From: Comamonas testosteroni TK102
GTDB lineage: Bacteria; Pseudomonadota; Gammaproteobacteria; Burkholderiales; Burkholderiaceae_C
NCBI RefSeq assembly: GCF_000739375.1
Contig: NZ_CP006704.1
Span: forward strand, 5,332,001-5,396,000
Length of the DNA: 64,000 nt
Direction: 5' to 3'
A model generated the notes under the pieces. The model was not told the DNA's origin, did not search any database, and saw only the letters and a list, made by a program, of their open reading frames with translations. The first letter of the stretch is position 1, and every line of letters begins with the position of its first letter. This document shows positions 28,354 to 37,570 of this stretch, piece by piece. The position numbers were made by a program, and so were the translations under genes.

Positions 28354-28770
28354 TTACTGATGCCAGGGCAGGCCGCGCTTGCGCCAGCCTCCAAGCCGGC
28401 CGCGCTGACCGCTGGCATCCACATCGCCTTCGAAACCCTCAAGAATGTTGTAGGCCTCGATCCCCAGACCGGCTGCGCGCTGGGCCGCGGCCACTGAGCG
28501 CACTCCGCTGCGGCACAGCAGCACCACTTTCCGGCCCTCGGGGACTGCAGCTCGCAGCTCGGCATCAAAGTTCGGGTTGGCGGCCATGCCTGGCCATTGT
28601 TTCCAGGCCACGGCGACAGCGCCCGGCACCTTGCCCACCCACTCACGCTCGGCATCGGTGCGCACATCGACCAGAACCGCCTCGCCAGCCTGCAGCCATT
28701 GCCAGGCCAGCTCTGGCGGCACATCGCCCGCATAGCCGGCAGCGGGCTGAATAGGGGTCGTATTGCTCAT
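28354..28770 (-). CDS. Rhodanese-like domain protein
   Basis: The protein is a single rhodanese domain: VLVDVRTDAEREWVGKVPGA and the active loop VVLLCRSGVRSVAAAQRA, with the catalytic Cys. A basic tail GRLGGWRKRGLPWHQ ends the chain. The start is set at ATG 28770 because AGGAAACG precedes it; this gives 138 residues. ATG 28791 and 28806 are in frame, the latter overlapping the metallopeptidase gene. It is the last gene of the gmhB-plsC-peptidase run. Sulfur transfer or simple thiol chemistry is expected; the substrate is unknown. Confidence 0.85.
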   Translation of the reverse strand: MSNTTPIQPAAGYAGDVPPELAWQWLQAGEAVLVDVRTDAEREWVGKVPGAVAVAWKQWPGMAANPNFDAELRAAVPEGRKVVLLCRSGVRSVAAAQRAAGLGIEAYNILEGFEGDVDASGQRGRLGGWRKRGLPWHQ

Positions 28771-28796
28771 CTCGTTTCCTGTCTTGGTCATCGCCG

Positions 28797-29780
28797 CTAT
28801 TCCCACACGGGCAGAGGCCTGTCTCTCAATGCTCTGCGCAACTGCTTCCAGTCGGGCAGAACCTGTGCCACCACCGCCCAGAATTGTGGGCTGTGGTCCA
28901 TGTGGTGCAGATGCGCGAGTTCATGCACCACCACATAGTCGATGATTTGCGGGCTGTGCTGCATCAGCCGCCAGTTCAGGCGAATGATCCCGCTGCTGTT
29001 GGCGCTGCCCCAGCGTGTGCTGGCACTTGTCAGGCGCAGCGCATTCCAGCGCACGTCCATGGTGGCCGCATGGTGCAGCATGCGAGCCGTGAAATAGCTA
29101 CGAGCCTCGCGCAGTATCCAGGCCTGAACGGCTGCGCGCACCTGAGCCGCCGGAGCCTGCGCTGGCAAAGGCAGATGCAGGCTTTGCGAACCATCGGCCC
29201 CCTGCTCTCGATGCGTCTGGTGAGTCGCCAGCAGAGATGATGCACCTCCTGTCAGCCGCAAGCTCATGGGCTGCCCCAGATAGTCCAGCACGCCCCCGTC
29301 CTGCCAGAGAATGCGTGCCTCCTGCTTGATCTGCTGTCGCTGGCCGGCCTCCTGCAGCTTGCGCACAATCCAGCCTGCCTTGGTCTGCAGCGCTGATTCG
29401 ATCTCGGGCATGGCCACCCATTGCGGAGCGGTGACCTCAAGCCCTTGCTGGCCTACGCTGAAGCCAATGCTGCGGCGCGCCGAACGGCGCAGCAGATAAG
29501 CCACGTCACTTCCTTGCAGACGGGCACTGTGGCTGGCCGCCGGATGCGCCAGGAATGTGGCGGGCTCATTCTTTTCCAGATCGATGGCTTCCACCGGAAC
29601 ACTGGCAGGCGCTAAAAGCTGAATCTTCTCCAATTCCAGCTCGGCTTGCTCCGAGCGCTGTGCAGTGGCCTCAGTGCCGGAGGGGCGGCGCTTGCGCGGC
29701 ATCAGCCCGCCCCGCCCGTCCCCCACCACAGGCGGCACCAGCCATTGCCAAGCTTGCTGCAAGCTATCGCCTGAGGACAT
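28797..29780 (-). CDS. YgjP-like (M48-family) zinc metallopeptidase
   Basis: The 327-residue protein has a divergent N-terminal extension, then the YgjP/DUF45 core: RSARRSIGFSVGQQGLEVTA, WIVRKLQEAGQ, STRWGSANSSGIIRLNWRL, and the zinc site VVHELAHLHHMDHSPQFW, where HELAH supplies two His and the catalytic Glu. It has no signal peptide, so it is cytoplasmic. In many proteobacteria this gene accompanies plsC and gmhB, as here. The N-terminal 75 residues are poorly conserved and the start could lie further downstream. Confidence 0.87.
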   Translation of the reverse strand: MSSGDSLQQAWQWLVPPVVGDGRGGLMPRKRRPSGTEATAQRSEQAELELEKIQLLAPASVPVEAIDLEKNEPATFLAHPAASHSARLQGSDVAYLLRRSARRSIGFSVGQQGLEVTAPQWVAMPEIESALQTKAGWIVRKLQEAGQRQQIKQEARILWQDGGVLDYLGQPMSLRLTGGASSLLATHQTHREQGADGSQSLHLPLPAQAPAAQVRAAVQAWILREARSYFTARMLHHAATMDVRWNALRLTSASTRWGSANSSGIIRLNWRLMQHSPQIIDYVVVHELAHLHHMDHSPQFWAVVAQVLPDWKQLRRALRDRPLPVWE

Positions 29781-29793
29781 GGGCAGTTTTGCT

Positions 29794-30534
29794 TTATTTA
29801 CGATAAGCCTCAGGGTCCAGGCGCTGCATTTCGGACTCTATCCAGGCCTCGACTTCGGCCATCAGTTCATCATGCTTGCGACCCGCTGAAGCAATGGGCT
29901 TGCCGATGGACACATCCACCACGCCAGGCTTTTTGATGAATGCCTTGCGCGGCCAGCACTTGGCCGAGGTAACGGCAATCGGCACCACGGGCGCGCCCGT
30001 CATGATGGCCAGACGGGCGGCGCCGGTCTTGTACTCTCCCACTTCTCCGCGATTGACACGTGTGCCTTCGGGAAACATGATGACCCAGATGCCTTGATCG
30101 AGCAGGCGCTTGCCCTGCTCCACCACCTTGTGAAAGGCGCGCGAACGCTGGGCCCGGTCGATGTGAATCATGTCCAGTGCACCGATGGACCAGCCAAAGA
30201 ACGGCACCTTCAGCAGCTCCTTCTTGAACACATAGGCCAGCGGACGCGGCATGATGGCAGGCATCAGAAAAGTCTCGTAGGTAGACTGGTGCTTGACCAG
30301 CAGCACCACCCCTTGCTTGGGATCGGCAGGCAGGTTTTCCATACCCTGCACCTGATACCGCACCCCCATGATCACACGGGCGCTGTCCACCGAGAGTTTG
30401 AGCCAAGCGCGGGCAGCGCTGTAAGCCTTGGTCGACGAGCCGCTGGTCCACTTGGCCAGCAGCACCGCGAAAGTGTAGGGAATAACGGTAATGGCCATCC
30501 ACAGCATGTGGAGGACAGAGCGAATCAGGGACAT
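29794..30534 (-). CDS. plsC: 1-acyl-sn-glycerol-3-phosphate acyltransferase (PlsC family)
   Basis: The protein has an N-terminal membrane helix (MSLIRSVLHMLWMAITVIPY) and the acyltransferase motifs KHQSTYETF (His-x4-acid), GALDMIHIDR, FPEGTRVNRGE and APVVPIAVTS. It acylates lysophosphatidic acid at the inner membrane. Starting at ATG 30534 gives 246 residues, which fits the family. An in-frame ATG at 30609 would add 25 polar residues before the membrane helix. It lies 13 bases upstream of the metallopeptidase gene and about 130 bases after gmhB. Confidence 0.88.
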   Translation of the reverse strand: MSLIRSVLHMLWMAITVIPYTFAVLLAKWTSGSSTKAYSAARAWLKLSVDSARVIMGVRYQVQGMENLPADPKQGVVLLVKHQSTYETFLMPAIMPRPLAYVFKKELLKVPFFGWSIGALDMIHIDRAQRSRAFHKVVEQGKRLLDQGIWVIMFPEGTRVNRGEVGEYKTGAARLAIMTGAPVVPIAVTSAKCWPRKAFIKKPGVVDVSIGKPIASAGRKHDELMAEVEAWIESEMQRLDPEAYRK

Positions 30535-30665
30535 GACAGCAATCGAAGAACGTGAGCGCAGACCTGAAGCCTGGCCCATTGATTTGGCACGGTTATCGAC
30601 AAGAAACATAGCAGCTTACGCTGCTCTTTCAAGCAGTTGAATCTATTTTGACCTGAAACCAGAAC

Positions 30666-31253
30666 TCAATGTGGGGCAGGCGCCGAATCCAGGGGCTGAG
30701 CATCTTCACCCCCCCCAAGCGGCAGCAGCCTATTCACCACGGCCTCCAGGTCGGGATAGCGCTCGCTGCCTTCGGGAAGATCGGCATCGCTGCTGCACTC
30801 GGGCCTGGCAGTGGACTCCACAAACACCAGATGGGCACCCAGAGCCTGGCCCGCCTGCAAATGCTCGACACCGCTACCAATGGCCCAGATCTCATGGCCT
30901 TCCGCACCGTAGCGATCGGCAATCTGTTCGAACAGCGCTACGCCGGGTTTGCGGCACTGGCAGTCTTCATCGGGAGCATGGGGGCAAAAAAACACGGCTT
31001 CCACGCGCGCGCCGACAGCGGCCATCTCCCGGTGCATCTTGGCATGCACGGCATTGAGCTCGATCACATCGAACAGTCCGCGGCCCAGTCCCGGCTGATT
31101 GGTGGCAACCACCACATGCCAGCCGGCACGGTTCAGACGCGAAACCGCCTCCAGTGCACTGGGGACTGCAACCCATTCATCGGGCCGTCCAATGAAGCCT
31201 TGGGCACCCCATTGGTTCAGGGTGCCATCACGGTCAAGAATTGCGATCTTCAT
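30666..31253 (-). CDS. gmhB: D-glycero-beta-D-manno-heptose 1,7-bisphosphate 7-phosphatase (GmhB-like), altered motif IV
   Basis: The 195-residue HAD phosphatase has the GmhB layout: MKIAILDRDGTLNQWG (nucleophile and acid Asp), VVVATNQPGLGRG, zinc-binding CPHAPDEDCQC and RKPGVALFEQ. It should act in ADP-heptose synthesis for the lipopolysaccharide core. Motif IV, which normally reads GDS/GDK-x-x-D and supplies a magnesium Asp, here reads AIGSGVEHLQAG, so the first Asp is Ser and the distal Asp is His. Activity may be weak or lost. The gene otherwise looks intact and keeps its usual plsC neighbour. Confidence 0.88.
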   Translation of the reverse strand: MKIAILDRDGTLNQWGAQGFIGRPDEWVAVPSALEAVSRLNRAGWHVVVATNQPGLGRGLFDVIELNAVHAKMHREMAAVGARVEAVFFCPHAPDEDCQCRKPGVALFEQIADRYGAEGHEIWAIGSGVEHLQAGQALGAHLVFVESTARPECSSDADLPEGSERYPDLEAVVNRLLPLGGGEDAQPLDSAPAPH

Positions 31254-31278
31254 GGGATATGACGGTAGTCGATGACAG

Positions 31279-31313
31279 AAAAAAGCCCGCTTACCTCAAG
31301 GCCAAGCGGGCTT
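31279..31313 (-). terminator. Rho-independent terminator after fabB
   Basis: On the minus strand AAGCCCGCTT, an eleven-base loop, AAGCGGGCTT and then a T run form a perfect ten-base stem, 20 bases downstream of the fabB stop. It separates fabAB from gmhB. Confidence 0.88.
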
Positions 31314-31332
31314 GCGATCCAAGGATGCCAGC

Positions 31333-32556
31333 TTACTGGCCTTCCCAGCGCTTGAGCACCAGGGAGGCATTGGTGCCGCCAAAGCCAAAGCTGTTGGACA
31401 GCACGGTCTTGAGCTCGGCATCGCGGGTCCGGGTGACCAGAGGCATATCGCCCAGCAGCGGGTCAGGCGTGTCCACGTTCACCGAGCCGGCGATAAAGCC
31501 CTTGTTCAGCATGATCAGGCAGTAAATCGCTTCCTGCACACCGGTCGCACCCAGCGAATGGCCGGTCAGCGACTTGGTGGACGAGAATGCCGGCACCTGG
31601 TCACCAAACAGCTCGCGCATGGCGCGCACTTCCTGCATATCGCCCACAGGGGTCGATGTGCCATGGGTGTTGATGTAGTCAATCGGCGCATCCACGGTTT
31701 CCATGGCCTGCTTCATGCAGGCTATGGCGCCGTCGCCCGAGGGAGCGACCATGTCCTCGCCGTCGCTGGTGGCACCAAAGCCCACCACTTCGGCCAGGAT
31801 GTTGGCACCGCGTGCCAGCGCATGCTCGAGGCTTTCGAGCACCACGGCACCGCCGCCGCCGGCGATCACGAAGCCGTCGCGGTGGGCATCATAGGCACGC
31901 GAAGCCTTTTCGGGCGTCTCGTTGTACTTGCTGGACATGGCTCCCATGCCGTCGAACAGCAGCGACATGCCCCAGGACAGCTCTTCGCCGCCGCCGGCAA
32001 ACATCACATCCTGCATGCCCCAGGCGATCTGCTGGGCTGCTGCACCGATGCAGTGGGCCGAGGTGGAGCATGCCGAGGTGATGGAGTAGTTGATGCCCTT
32101 GACCTTGAAGTTGGTGGCCAGGCAGGCCGACACCGTGGAGCTCATGCAGCGTGTGACCTGGTAAGGGCCGACGCGGCGGATACCTTTTTCACGCAGCGTA
32201 TCGGCTGCCTCGATCTGATTGGCCGGCGAGCCGCCGCCCGAGCCCATGATGAGACCGGTGCGCGGGTTGCTCACCTGTTCGGGCGTGAGACCGGCTTGCT
32301 GGATCGCATCTTCGAGAGCGATCTGTGAATAAGCCGCAGCATCGCCCATGAAGCGCAGCTGCTTGCGGTCGATGCGCGCCTCGATATCGATCTCGGGAAT
32401 GCCTGCCACCTGCGAGCGCATGCCCAGCTCCGTGAACTCGGGCATGGCCTTGATGCCGCTCTTGCCCTCGCGCAGCGAGGCCTCCACCGTTGCCAGATCA
32501 TTGCCGATGCACGAGACAATGCCCGCGCCGGTGATCACTACCCGCTTCTTGCTCAT
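31333..32556 (-). CDS. fabB: Beta-ketoacyl-ACP synthase I
   Basis: The 407-residue condensing enzyme has its catalytic triad visible as Cys163 ([11 protein letters not shown]), His298 ([12 protein letters not shown]) and His332 ([11 protein letters not shown]). [13 protein letters not shown] closes the active site. These match FabB rather than FabF spacing, and the gene follows fabA with a four-base overlap, the standard pair for unsaturated fatty acid synthesis. It elongates cis-3-decenoyl-ACP made by FabA in the cytoplasm. Confidence 0.95.
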   Translation of the reverse strand: MSKKRVVITGAGIVSCIGNDLATVEASLREGKSGIKAMPEFTELGMRSQVAGIPEIDIEARIDRKQLRFMGDAAAYSQIALEDAIQQAGLTPEQVSNPRTGLIMGSGGGSPANQIEAADTLREKGIRRVGPYQVTRCMSSTVSACLATNFKVKGINYSITSACSTSAHCIGAAAQQIAWGMQDVMFAGGGEELSWGMSLLFDGMGAMSSKYNETPEKASRAYDAHRDGFVIAGGGGAVVLESLEHALARGANILAEVVGFGATSDGEDMVAPSGDGAIACMKQAMETVDAPIDYINTHGTSTPVGDMQEVRAMRELFGDQVPAFSSTKSLTGHSLGATGVQEAIYCLIMLNKGFIAGSVNVDTPDPLLGDMPLVTRTRDAELKTVLSNSFGFGGTNASLVLKRWEGQ

Positions 32557-33077
32557 GCTGCCGTTCCCTTGGCATCACCTTCACGCAGGAACAGACCCAC
32601 GCGCAGGTCATTGGCCACGTAAATTTCCTTACCGTCGGCCAGCAGGCGTGCGTCGCCGATGGCCATGTTCAGCTTGCGCTTGATCACTCGCTTGATATCA
32701 ATTTCATATGTCACGAGTTTGACATCGGGGCCTACTTCACCGGTGAACTTGACTTCACCAGCACCCAGGGCGCGACCACGACCAGGCAGGCGCAGCCAGG
32801 TCAGGTAAAAACCGATCAGCTGCCACATGGCGTCCAGACCCAGGCAGCCGGGCATGACGGGGTCGCCCTGAAAGTGGCAATCAAAGAACCACAGATCGGG
32901 CCTGACGTCCAGTTCCGCAACAATCTTGCCCAGACCGTGGGCACCGCCGTCCTCGGAGATATGTGTGATGCGATCGAACATCAGCATGGGAGGCAGGGGC
33001 AGACGTCCGCTATCGGCACCAAACAGCTTGCCTTCGCCGGACGCGATCAGTTGTTCGTAGGAAAAAGATTCAGCCAT
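32553..33077 (-). CDS. fabA: 3-hydroxydecanoyl-ACP dehydratase/isomerase
   Basis: The 174-residue hot-dog enzyme carries the FabA active site [20 protein letters not shown], with catalytic His68 and Asp82, and [18 protein letters not shown] before it. Length equals the family norm. It dehydrates 3-hydroxydecanoyl-ACP and isomerises the trans-2 to the cis-3 double bond, which FabB then elongates. The upstream 218 bases to lnt hold no gene and presumably the fabAB promoter. Confidence 0.96.
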   Translation of the reverse strand: MAESFSYEQLIASGEGKLFGADSGRLPLPPMLMFDRITHISEDGGAHGLGKIVAELDVRPDLWFFDCHFQGDPVMPGCLGLDAMWQLIGFYLTWLRLPGRGRALGAGEVKFTGEVGPDVKLVTYEIDIKRVIKRKLNMAIGDARLLADGKEIYVANDLRVGLFLREGDAKGTAA

Positions 33078-33295
33078 TCTCTCAATTGCTCCGCGGCAGC
33101 CTGTGCAAGCTACCTGTTACTCTATATTTGGGTGACGGGATCCGCGCCCGCTGCGCGCGCCCACTGCGGGCGGTACAACCGGGGATTATCAAGGCTCGCA
33201 GCCCTACCCGGGACACAATACCCGTTTTCAGGCCCAAGACTCTGCCACAAATGCCACAGCCGCTGATGTCAGCGTGGCTTATTCCGTGCGCGCCA

Positions 33296-34939
33296 CTACG
33301 CCTTCCTCGACCTTTTCGATGACCGCCAGGCCAGCGCGCAAAGCGCCAGGCACAGCAGAGTCAAAGGCAGCAGGCCCAGGGCATGTACCCAGCGTGCATA
33401 AGGCGTCAGGCCGTCGCGCCCCTGAACCCGGCCCTGCAATACCGCGCGCTCGAACGGTGCCAGTGCTTTCACCACTTGCCCCCTGTGATCGATCACCACC
33501 GTGGCCCCGGTGTTCGTTGCGCGCAACATGGGGCGCTCGAACTCCAGCGCACGCATGCGGCTGATGGACAGATGCTGATCAATGGCCACGGAGTCCCCGA
33601 ACCAGCCGATATTGCTCAGATTGACCAGCACCGTGGGTGCCGTCACCGCATTGCCGAAATGGGCCGCAAGCTCTTCACCGAACAAATCCTCGTAGCAGAT
33701 ATTGGGCGACAGGCGCTCGCCTGCCCAGCTCATGGAAGGCTGGCCCAGTGCGCCGCGATTGAAGTCGCCCAGCGGAATATTCATGAGCTCGGTGAACCAA
33801 CGGAACATGGGAGGGATGAACTCGCCAAACGGCACCAGATGGTGCTTGTCGTACTGATACGGCTGGGTCTGCCCGGGCAGCCAGCCTTCGACCGTGTTGG
33901 TAAAGCCCTGATCCCAATTGCCCAGCGGCAGTCCCACCAAGGCCGCGCGACTGGAGTCCTTGGCGACAAAAGGTGCACGCACAAAATCCAGATAGCCCTC
34001 GGGAAGCTGCTGAGGCAACAGCGGAATGGCGGTCTCGGGCGCCACCACCAACTGAGCACTGGCGTCATGCAGCTGCTGGGCATACCAGCGCAGTGCGACC
34101 ACCACGCCCGAGCCCAGCTCGAACTTCTCATCCTGGGGAATATTGCCCTGCAGCAGCTCCACGCTCATGCCGGGCTGCTGGCCGGGCGCAGCAACGGCGC
34201 TGTCGCGCGACCACCACAGCCCGCCCCATACCAGACCCAGGACCAATGCGGATGCCAGGGCCGGCACAGACTTCAGCACCACGGCCCTGGTCTGCGCGCG
34301 CCAGACCAGCAGCGCCAGCCAGACTGCAGCCCAGGCAGCCACAAAGCCCGTGCCATAGACGCCAATCCAGCGCGGCAGCACGGACAGCGGGCCTTCCACA
34401 TGGGCATAGCCGGCGGCACCCCAGGGGAAACCGGTCCAGAGCCAGCCGCGCGCGAGTTCGGCCAGCGTCCACAGTGCAGCAAAAACCAGGGTCGATAGCG
34501 CGGCCGGGACCTGCGTCAGACGCTTGAAACACCATGCAGCCACGGCGTAATAGCCACCCAGAAAGCCCGCCAGCGCCAGCACGGCAGCTACGGCCAGTGG
34601 CGCAGCCAATCCGCCATAGGTGTGCATGGAGATGAACAGCCACCAGAAGGTAGCCACCAGCCATGCCGTGCCAAACAACCAGGCCCGGCCTGCCGCCTGG
34701 GCCGCGGAGCGGGCAGCCAGCAGCGCATGAACCAGCACCGCCAGCGACAGAATCTGCAGCCACCACAGCGGACGACCATAGCCTCCGACCAGGCTCAACC
34801 AGCCGTCGCCCTGACCGCGAGCCCAGGGCCAGGCCAGCGAAAGAGCCTGCAGGCCGCCTGCAAGGACTAGCAACAGCGCGCTCATCCAGCCATGAGGCCT
34901 GACAGCAGCAGTCTGAACGGTGGGGGCAGAGGTGGTCAT
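33296..34939 (-). CDS. lnt: Apolipoprotein N-acyltransferase
   Basis: The protein has an N-terminal membrane domain of several helices, then a nitrilase domain with the catalytic Glu (LVVAPETAIPLLP), Lys (YDKHHLVPFGEF) and Cys (SPNICYEDLFGEE), and a final helix. It adds the third acyl chain to lipoproteins at the periplasmic face of the inner membrane. ATG 34939 gives 547 residues; the in-frame ATG at 34996 would add a short Cys/Pro-rich segment. It lies about 150 bases downstream of corC, a common betaproteobacterial neighbour. Confidence 0.94.
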   Translation of the reverse strand: MTTSAPTVQTAAVRPHGWMSALLLVLAGGLQALSLAWPWARGQGDGWLSLVGGYGRPLWWLQILSLAVLVHALLAARSAAQAAGRAWLFGTAWLVATFWWLFISMHTYGGLAAPLAVAAVLALAGFLGGYYAVAAWCFKRLTQVPAALSTLVFAALWTLAELARGWLWTGFPWGAAGYAHVEGPLSVLPRWIGVYGTGFVAAWAAVWLALLVWRAQTRAVVLKSVPALASALVLGLVWGGLWWSRDSAVAAPGQQPGMSVELLQGNIPQDEKFELGSGVVVALRWYAQQLHDASAQLVVAPETAIPLLPQQLPEGYLDFVRAPFVAKDSSRAALVGLPLGNWDQGFTNTVEGWLPGQTQPYQYDKHHLVPFGEFIPPMFRWFTELMNIPLGDFNRGALGQPSMSWAGERLSPNICYEDLFGEELAAHFGNAVTAPTVLVNLSNIGWFGDSVAIDQHLSISRMRALEFERPMLRATNTGATVVIDHRGQVVKALAPFERAVLQGRVQGRDGLTPYARWVHALGLLPLTLLCLALCALAWRSSKRSRKA

Positions 34940-35091
34940 AGGAATCGGCTGGCAAGAGCAAAACACCCAACCGGGTGGTTGGGTGAATTCAAGCATACGA
35001 GGTATGGCCAGGACTTGTGCAAACCAAGAGGTACAACCGGTATTTCCACCGGCATCACACCAGGCCTGACCCGGAATTGCGCCAATCGCGA

Positions 35092-35973
35092 TCAGTTGCG
35101 AACAAGGCTGTCCGGCGAAGGATCGCGCACCACCTTGAACCAGCGCACCGCGCCGCCCTTGGTGTGGAGCACAGTGAACTCCAGCCCGCCCAGGTGAACC
35201 TGCTCGCCGCGCTTGGGCATATGTCCGATTTCGTGCGCGATGAGGCCCCCGATGGTGTCGAACTCGGCATCGGGGTCGCTGGCATGCAGCGCGGTTTCGA
35301 ACTCCTCGCTCACATGCTCGATGCTGGCATCGCCCGCCACGCGGTAGCTGTTGTCGGCCAGGGCAAAGATATCGCCCTCGTCCTCGGGAATGTCGAACTC
35401 GTCCTCGATCTCGCCGACGATTTCTTCCAGCACGTCCTCAATCGTCACCAAGCCGGCCACACGGCCGAACTCGTCGATGACCACCGCCAGATGGTTGCGA
35501 TTGGCGCGGAACTCGCGCAGCAGGTCGTTCAGGCCCTTGCTCTCGGGCACGAAGACGGCGGGCCGCACCAGAGCACGAATGTTCAGGGTGGGAGAACGCT
35601 GCAACTTGAGCAAATCCTTGGCCATGAGAATGCCAATGATGTTCTCGCGCTCGCCCTGGTAGACCGGAAAGCGCGAATGCGCCGTGGTGAGAACCTGGTG
35701 CAGGATTTCTTCATACGGAGCGTCGATATTGATGAGATCCATGCGTGGCGCGGCCACCATGACTTCTCCGGCGCTCATGTCGGCCATGCGGATCACACGT
35801 TCCAGCATGACGCGGGACTCGGTGCCGATGACCTGGTTGTCTTCGGCTTCGGCCAGGGTTTCGATCAGTTCATCGGGAGATTCCGGTGCCGGATGAATGA
35901 ACTCAGCCACCTTTTGCAGGAAGCTTCGCTTGTCTTCCTTCTCGGGAAGTCGCGCAGGATGGGGGTCAGACAC
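35092..35973 (-). CDS. corC: CorC/HlyC-family CBS-domain protein
   Basis: The 293 residues have a tandem CBS pair (about 65-195): VMLERVIRMADMSAGEVMVA, PVYQGERENIIGILMAKDLL and VVIDEFGRVAGLVTIEDVLE with EIVGEIEDEFD, followed by a C-terminal CorC_HlyC domain (VHLGGLEFTVLHTKGGAVRW). There is no membrane region, so this is the CorC type rather than the membrane CNNM type. It has a proposed role in magnesium and cobalt homeostasis and is found beside lnt in many proteobacteria. Confidence 0.92.
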   Translation of the reverse strand: MSDPHPARLPEKEDKRSFLQKVAEFIHPAPESPDELIETLAEAEDNQVIGTESRVMLERVIRMADMSAGEVMVAAPRMDLINIDAPYEEILHQVLTTAHSRFPVYQGERENIIGILMAKDLLKLQRSPTLNIRALVRPAVFVPESKGLNDLLREFRANRNHLAVVIDEFGRVAGLVTIEDVLEEIVGEIEDEFDIPEDEGDIFALADNSYRVAGDASIEHVSEEFETALHASDPDAEFDTIGGLIAHEIGHMPKRGEQVHLGGLEFTVLHTKGGAVRWFKVVRDPSPDSLVRN

Positions 35974-36090
35974 TGTCTTGGAGTGCAGGACGTGCGGTAG
36001 TCAAACAAGTCCCCAAGAATAACGGATTGTGTCGACAGACGACGTGCTAGCTCACAAAAGCCATGACTAGCTGTCACCGAGGGCGCTCGG

Positions 36091-36120
36091 TCAAAGCTAT
36101 TTTGATAGCTGCTTGCACTT
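36091..36120 (-). repeat. Short dispersed repeat (GCAAGNAGCTATCA type)
   Basis: On the minus strand this reads AGTGCAAGCAGCTATCAAAA followed by TAGCTTTGA, with an internal AGCTATCAAAATAGCT inverted repeat. Related sequences occur at 21336-21358 and 60001-60016. It lies just downstream of the GNAT gene. Such elements are common in Comamonadaceae intergenic regions in my experience. Confidence 0.45.
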
Positions 36121-36161
36121 GTCTTTGTTGGGCTGCAGCGTTGCCAGCTTCACAAGCCTAC

Positions 36162-36884
36162 TTACTCGCCTGATTTGTGGCGGCCTTCCTGCACACCCTT
36201 GCGCACTTCCTGCACACCAGCCAGAAAAGTCCAGAAATTGACGGCCTGCTTCTTGAGCTGATAGTCCATCTCGCCCAGATGCTCGGTCACGAGGTCGCTG
36301 ACATGGGTCTCGAAGTCGGCAGGCGGCAGCTCCAGATAGGCTTCGGATTCCGAGCCTTCTCGCTTGACGGTGGCGCCTGCGTTGCGCGCAATCTTGAGCA
36401 TGGCCGTGTTCTCGGACAGCGCATGGATGAACATCATGCTCACGTTCTTGCTGCGCGCATGCAGCACTGCACGCGCGAACAGACGTGCACCCAGCCCCTT
36501 GCCGCGTGCACTCTTGAGCACGGAGACGCCGAACTCCGCGCATTTCTCATGCTCGGGGTGGCCGGCAAAGGCCAGATGCGCCATGGAGATCAATTCCAGG
36601 CGGCGGTTGAAGATGCCGAAGATATCATCGCGCTCGAAATCGAGCTGCTCGACATAGCGACGCACCTGTTCGTCGTTGGCCGCATAGCCAAAGCGCAGAT
36701 AGCGATCCCGCGCATCCAGCTTGAGCAGATGCTTGATGATGCGGTCGCGATGGCGCGGACTCAGCGAACGGATGGGGACCAAGGACGGCGAGCGACGCTC
36801 GGCGCCATGGGACTTGCCCATGTCTCGCAGCCAGCCGGAGCCAGCCTGCCAGGGCGATGTCAACCAGTCTTTGGGGAGGTTCAT
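36162..36884 (-). CDS. GNAT-family N-acetyltransferase
   Basis: The 240-residue protein has a central GNAT fold: LRFGYAANDEQVRRYVEQLD, then the acetyl-CoA loop FGVSVLKSARGKGLGARLFA (R/Q-x-x-G-x-G/A) and MMFIHALSENTAMLKIARNA in the C-terminal half. An extra 60-residue C-terminal helix-rich tail (FETHVSDLVTEHLGEMDYQL) is unlike simple GNATs. No neighbour explains its substrate. The family is confidently assigned; the function is unknown. Confidence 0.82.
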   Translation of the reverse strand: MNLPKDWLTSPWQAGSGWLRDMGKSHGAERRSPSLVPIRSLSPRHRDRIIKHLLKLDARDRYLRFGYAANDEQVRRYVEQLDFERDDIFGIFNRRLELISMAHLAFAGHPEHEKCAEFGVSVLKSARGKGLGARLFARAVLHARSKNVSMMFIHALSENTAMLKIARNAGATVKREGSESEAYLELPPADFETHVSDLVTEHLGEMDYQLKKQAVNFWTFLAGVQEVRKGVQEGRHKSGE

Positions 36885-37027
36885 AGCCTGAAATATAGGT
36901 AAAAACCCGAATCTTCACAAGCACCATATTGCATTGCAACAATCTTGTAAGGATTTTGCGTTAATTCAACACCTTAGCGTCTATTTCCGGCTAGGCCATG
37001 GTCCGTATGAAGGACCTCTGCGAAGGC

Positions 37028-37510
37028 TTAGAGCGGCACGGCCGTCGTGACCTTGACCCGGTCCATGACAAAGCTGGTTTTGCAGTCCTGCACGCTGGGG
37101 TGTTTGAGCAGCGTGTCCATGATGAAACGACTGTAATGCTGCATGTCCGCCACCACCACCCGCAGCAGATAGTCCATCTCGCCAGTGAGGGAGACACACT
37201 CCACCACCTCGGGCCAGGTCTGTACGCTGGCGCGGAACACGTCCATGGGATTGCGCTTGCTGGTTTCGGTGTATTTTTCCAGACGCACATTGATATAGGC
37301 CGTCAGACCCAGGCCCACGGTCTCGGGCTGCACCAGTGCCACATAGCGGTCGATGACACCGTTTTCCTCCAGCCGCTTGACTCGGCGCAGCACGGCGCTG
37401 GGCGACAGGCCGACCTGCTCCCCGATGACGTCATAGGTTTCTCGGCCATTGGCCTGCAATCGGCGCAAAATCGCCTTATCCAGTTTGTCGATGGTGTGCA
37501 TGGGACTCAT
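37028..37510 (-). CDS. Lrp/AsnC-family regulator, divergent from hpd
   Basis: The 160 residues have an N-terminal helix-turn-helix (IDKLDKAILRRLQANGRETY, then GLSPSAVLRRVKRLEENGVI) and a C-terminal RAM ligand domain (VVECVSLTGEMDYLLRVVVA, typical GxxDY loop). ATG 37501 (three residues in) is an alternative start. It faces hpd across 219 bases that contain a ten-base-arm palindrome. A role as an aromatic amino acid sensor controlling hpd and phhA is inferred from this arrangement. Confidence 0.9.
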   Translation of the reverse strand: MSPMHTIDKLDKAILRRLQANGRETYDVIGEQVGLSPSAVLRRVKRLEENGVIDRYVALVQPETVGLGLTAYINVRLEKYTETSKRNPMDVFRASVQTWPEVVECVSLTGEMDYLLRVVVADMQHYSRFIMDTLLKHPSVQDCKTSFVMDRVKVTTAVPL

Positions 37511-37542
37511 GGCGGCAGATTATAAAAACAGCGCAGTTTTTA

Positions 37543-37570
37543 TTAATGGTTAACCCTTGATAACCATTAA
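37543..37570. promoter_or_regulatory. Palindromic operator between the Lrp-type gene and hpd
   Basis: TTAATGGTTA, eight bases ACCCTTGA, then TAACCATTAA form perfect ten-base arms. About ten bases on, a second set of half sites (GCATGAA, TTCATGC, TTCATGC) spans 37575-37606. The AT-rich dyads in a divergent intergenic region fit binding by an Lrp-type octamer and autoregulation. Confidence 0.7.
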
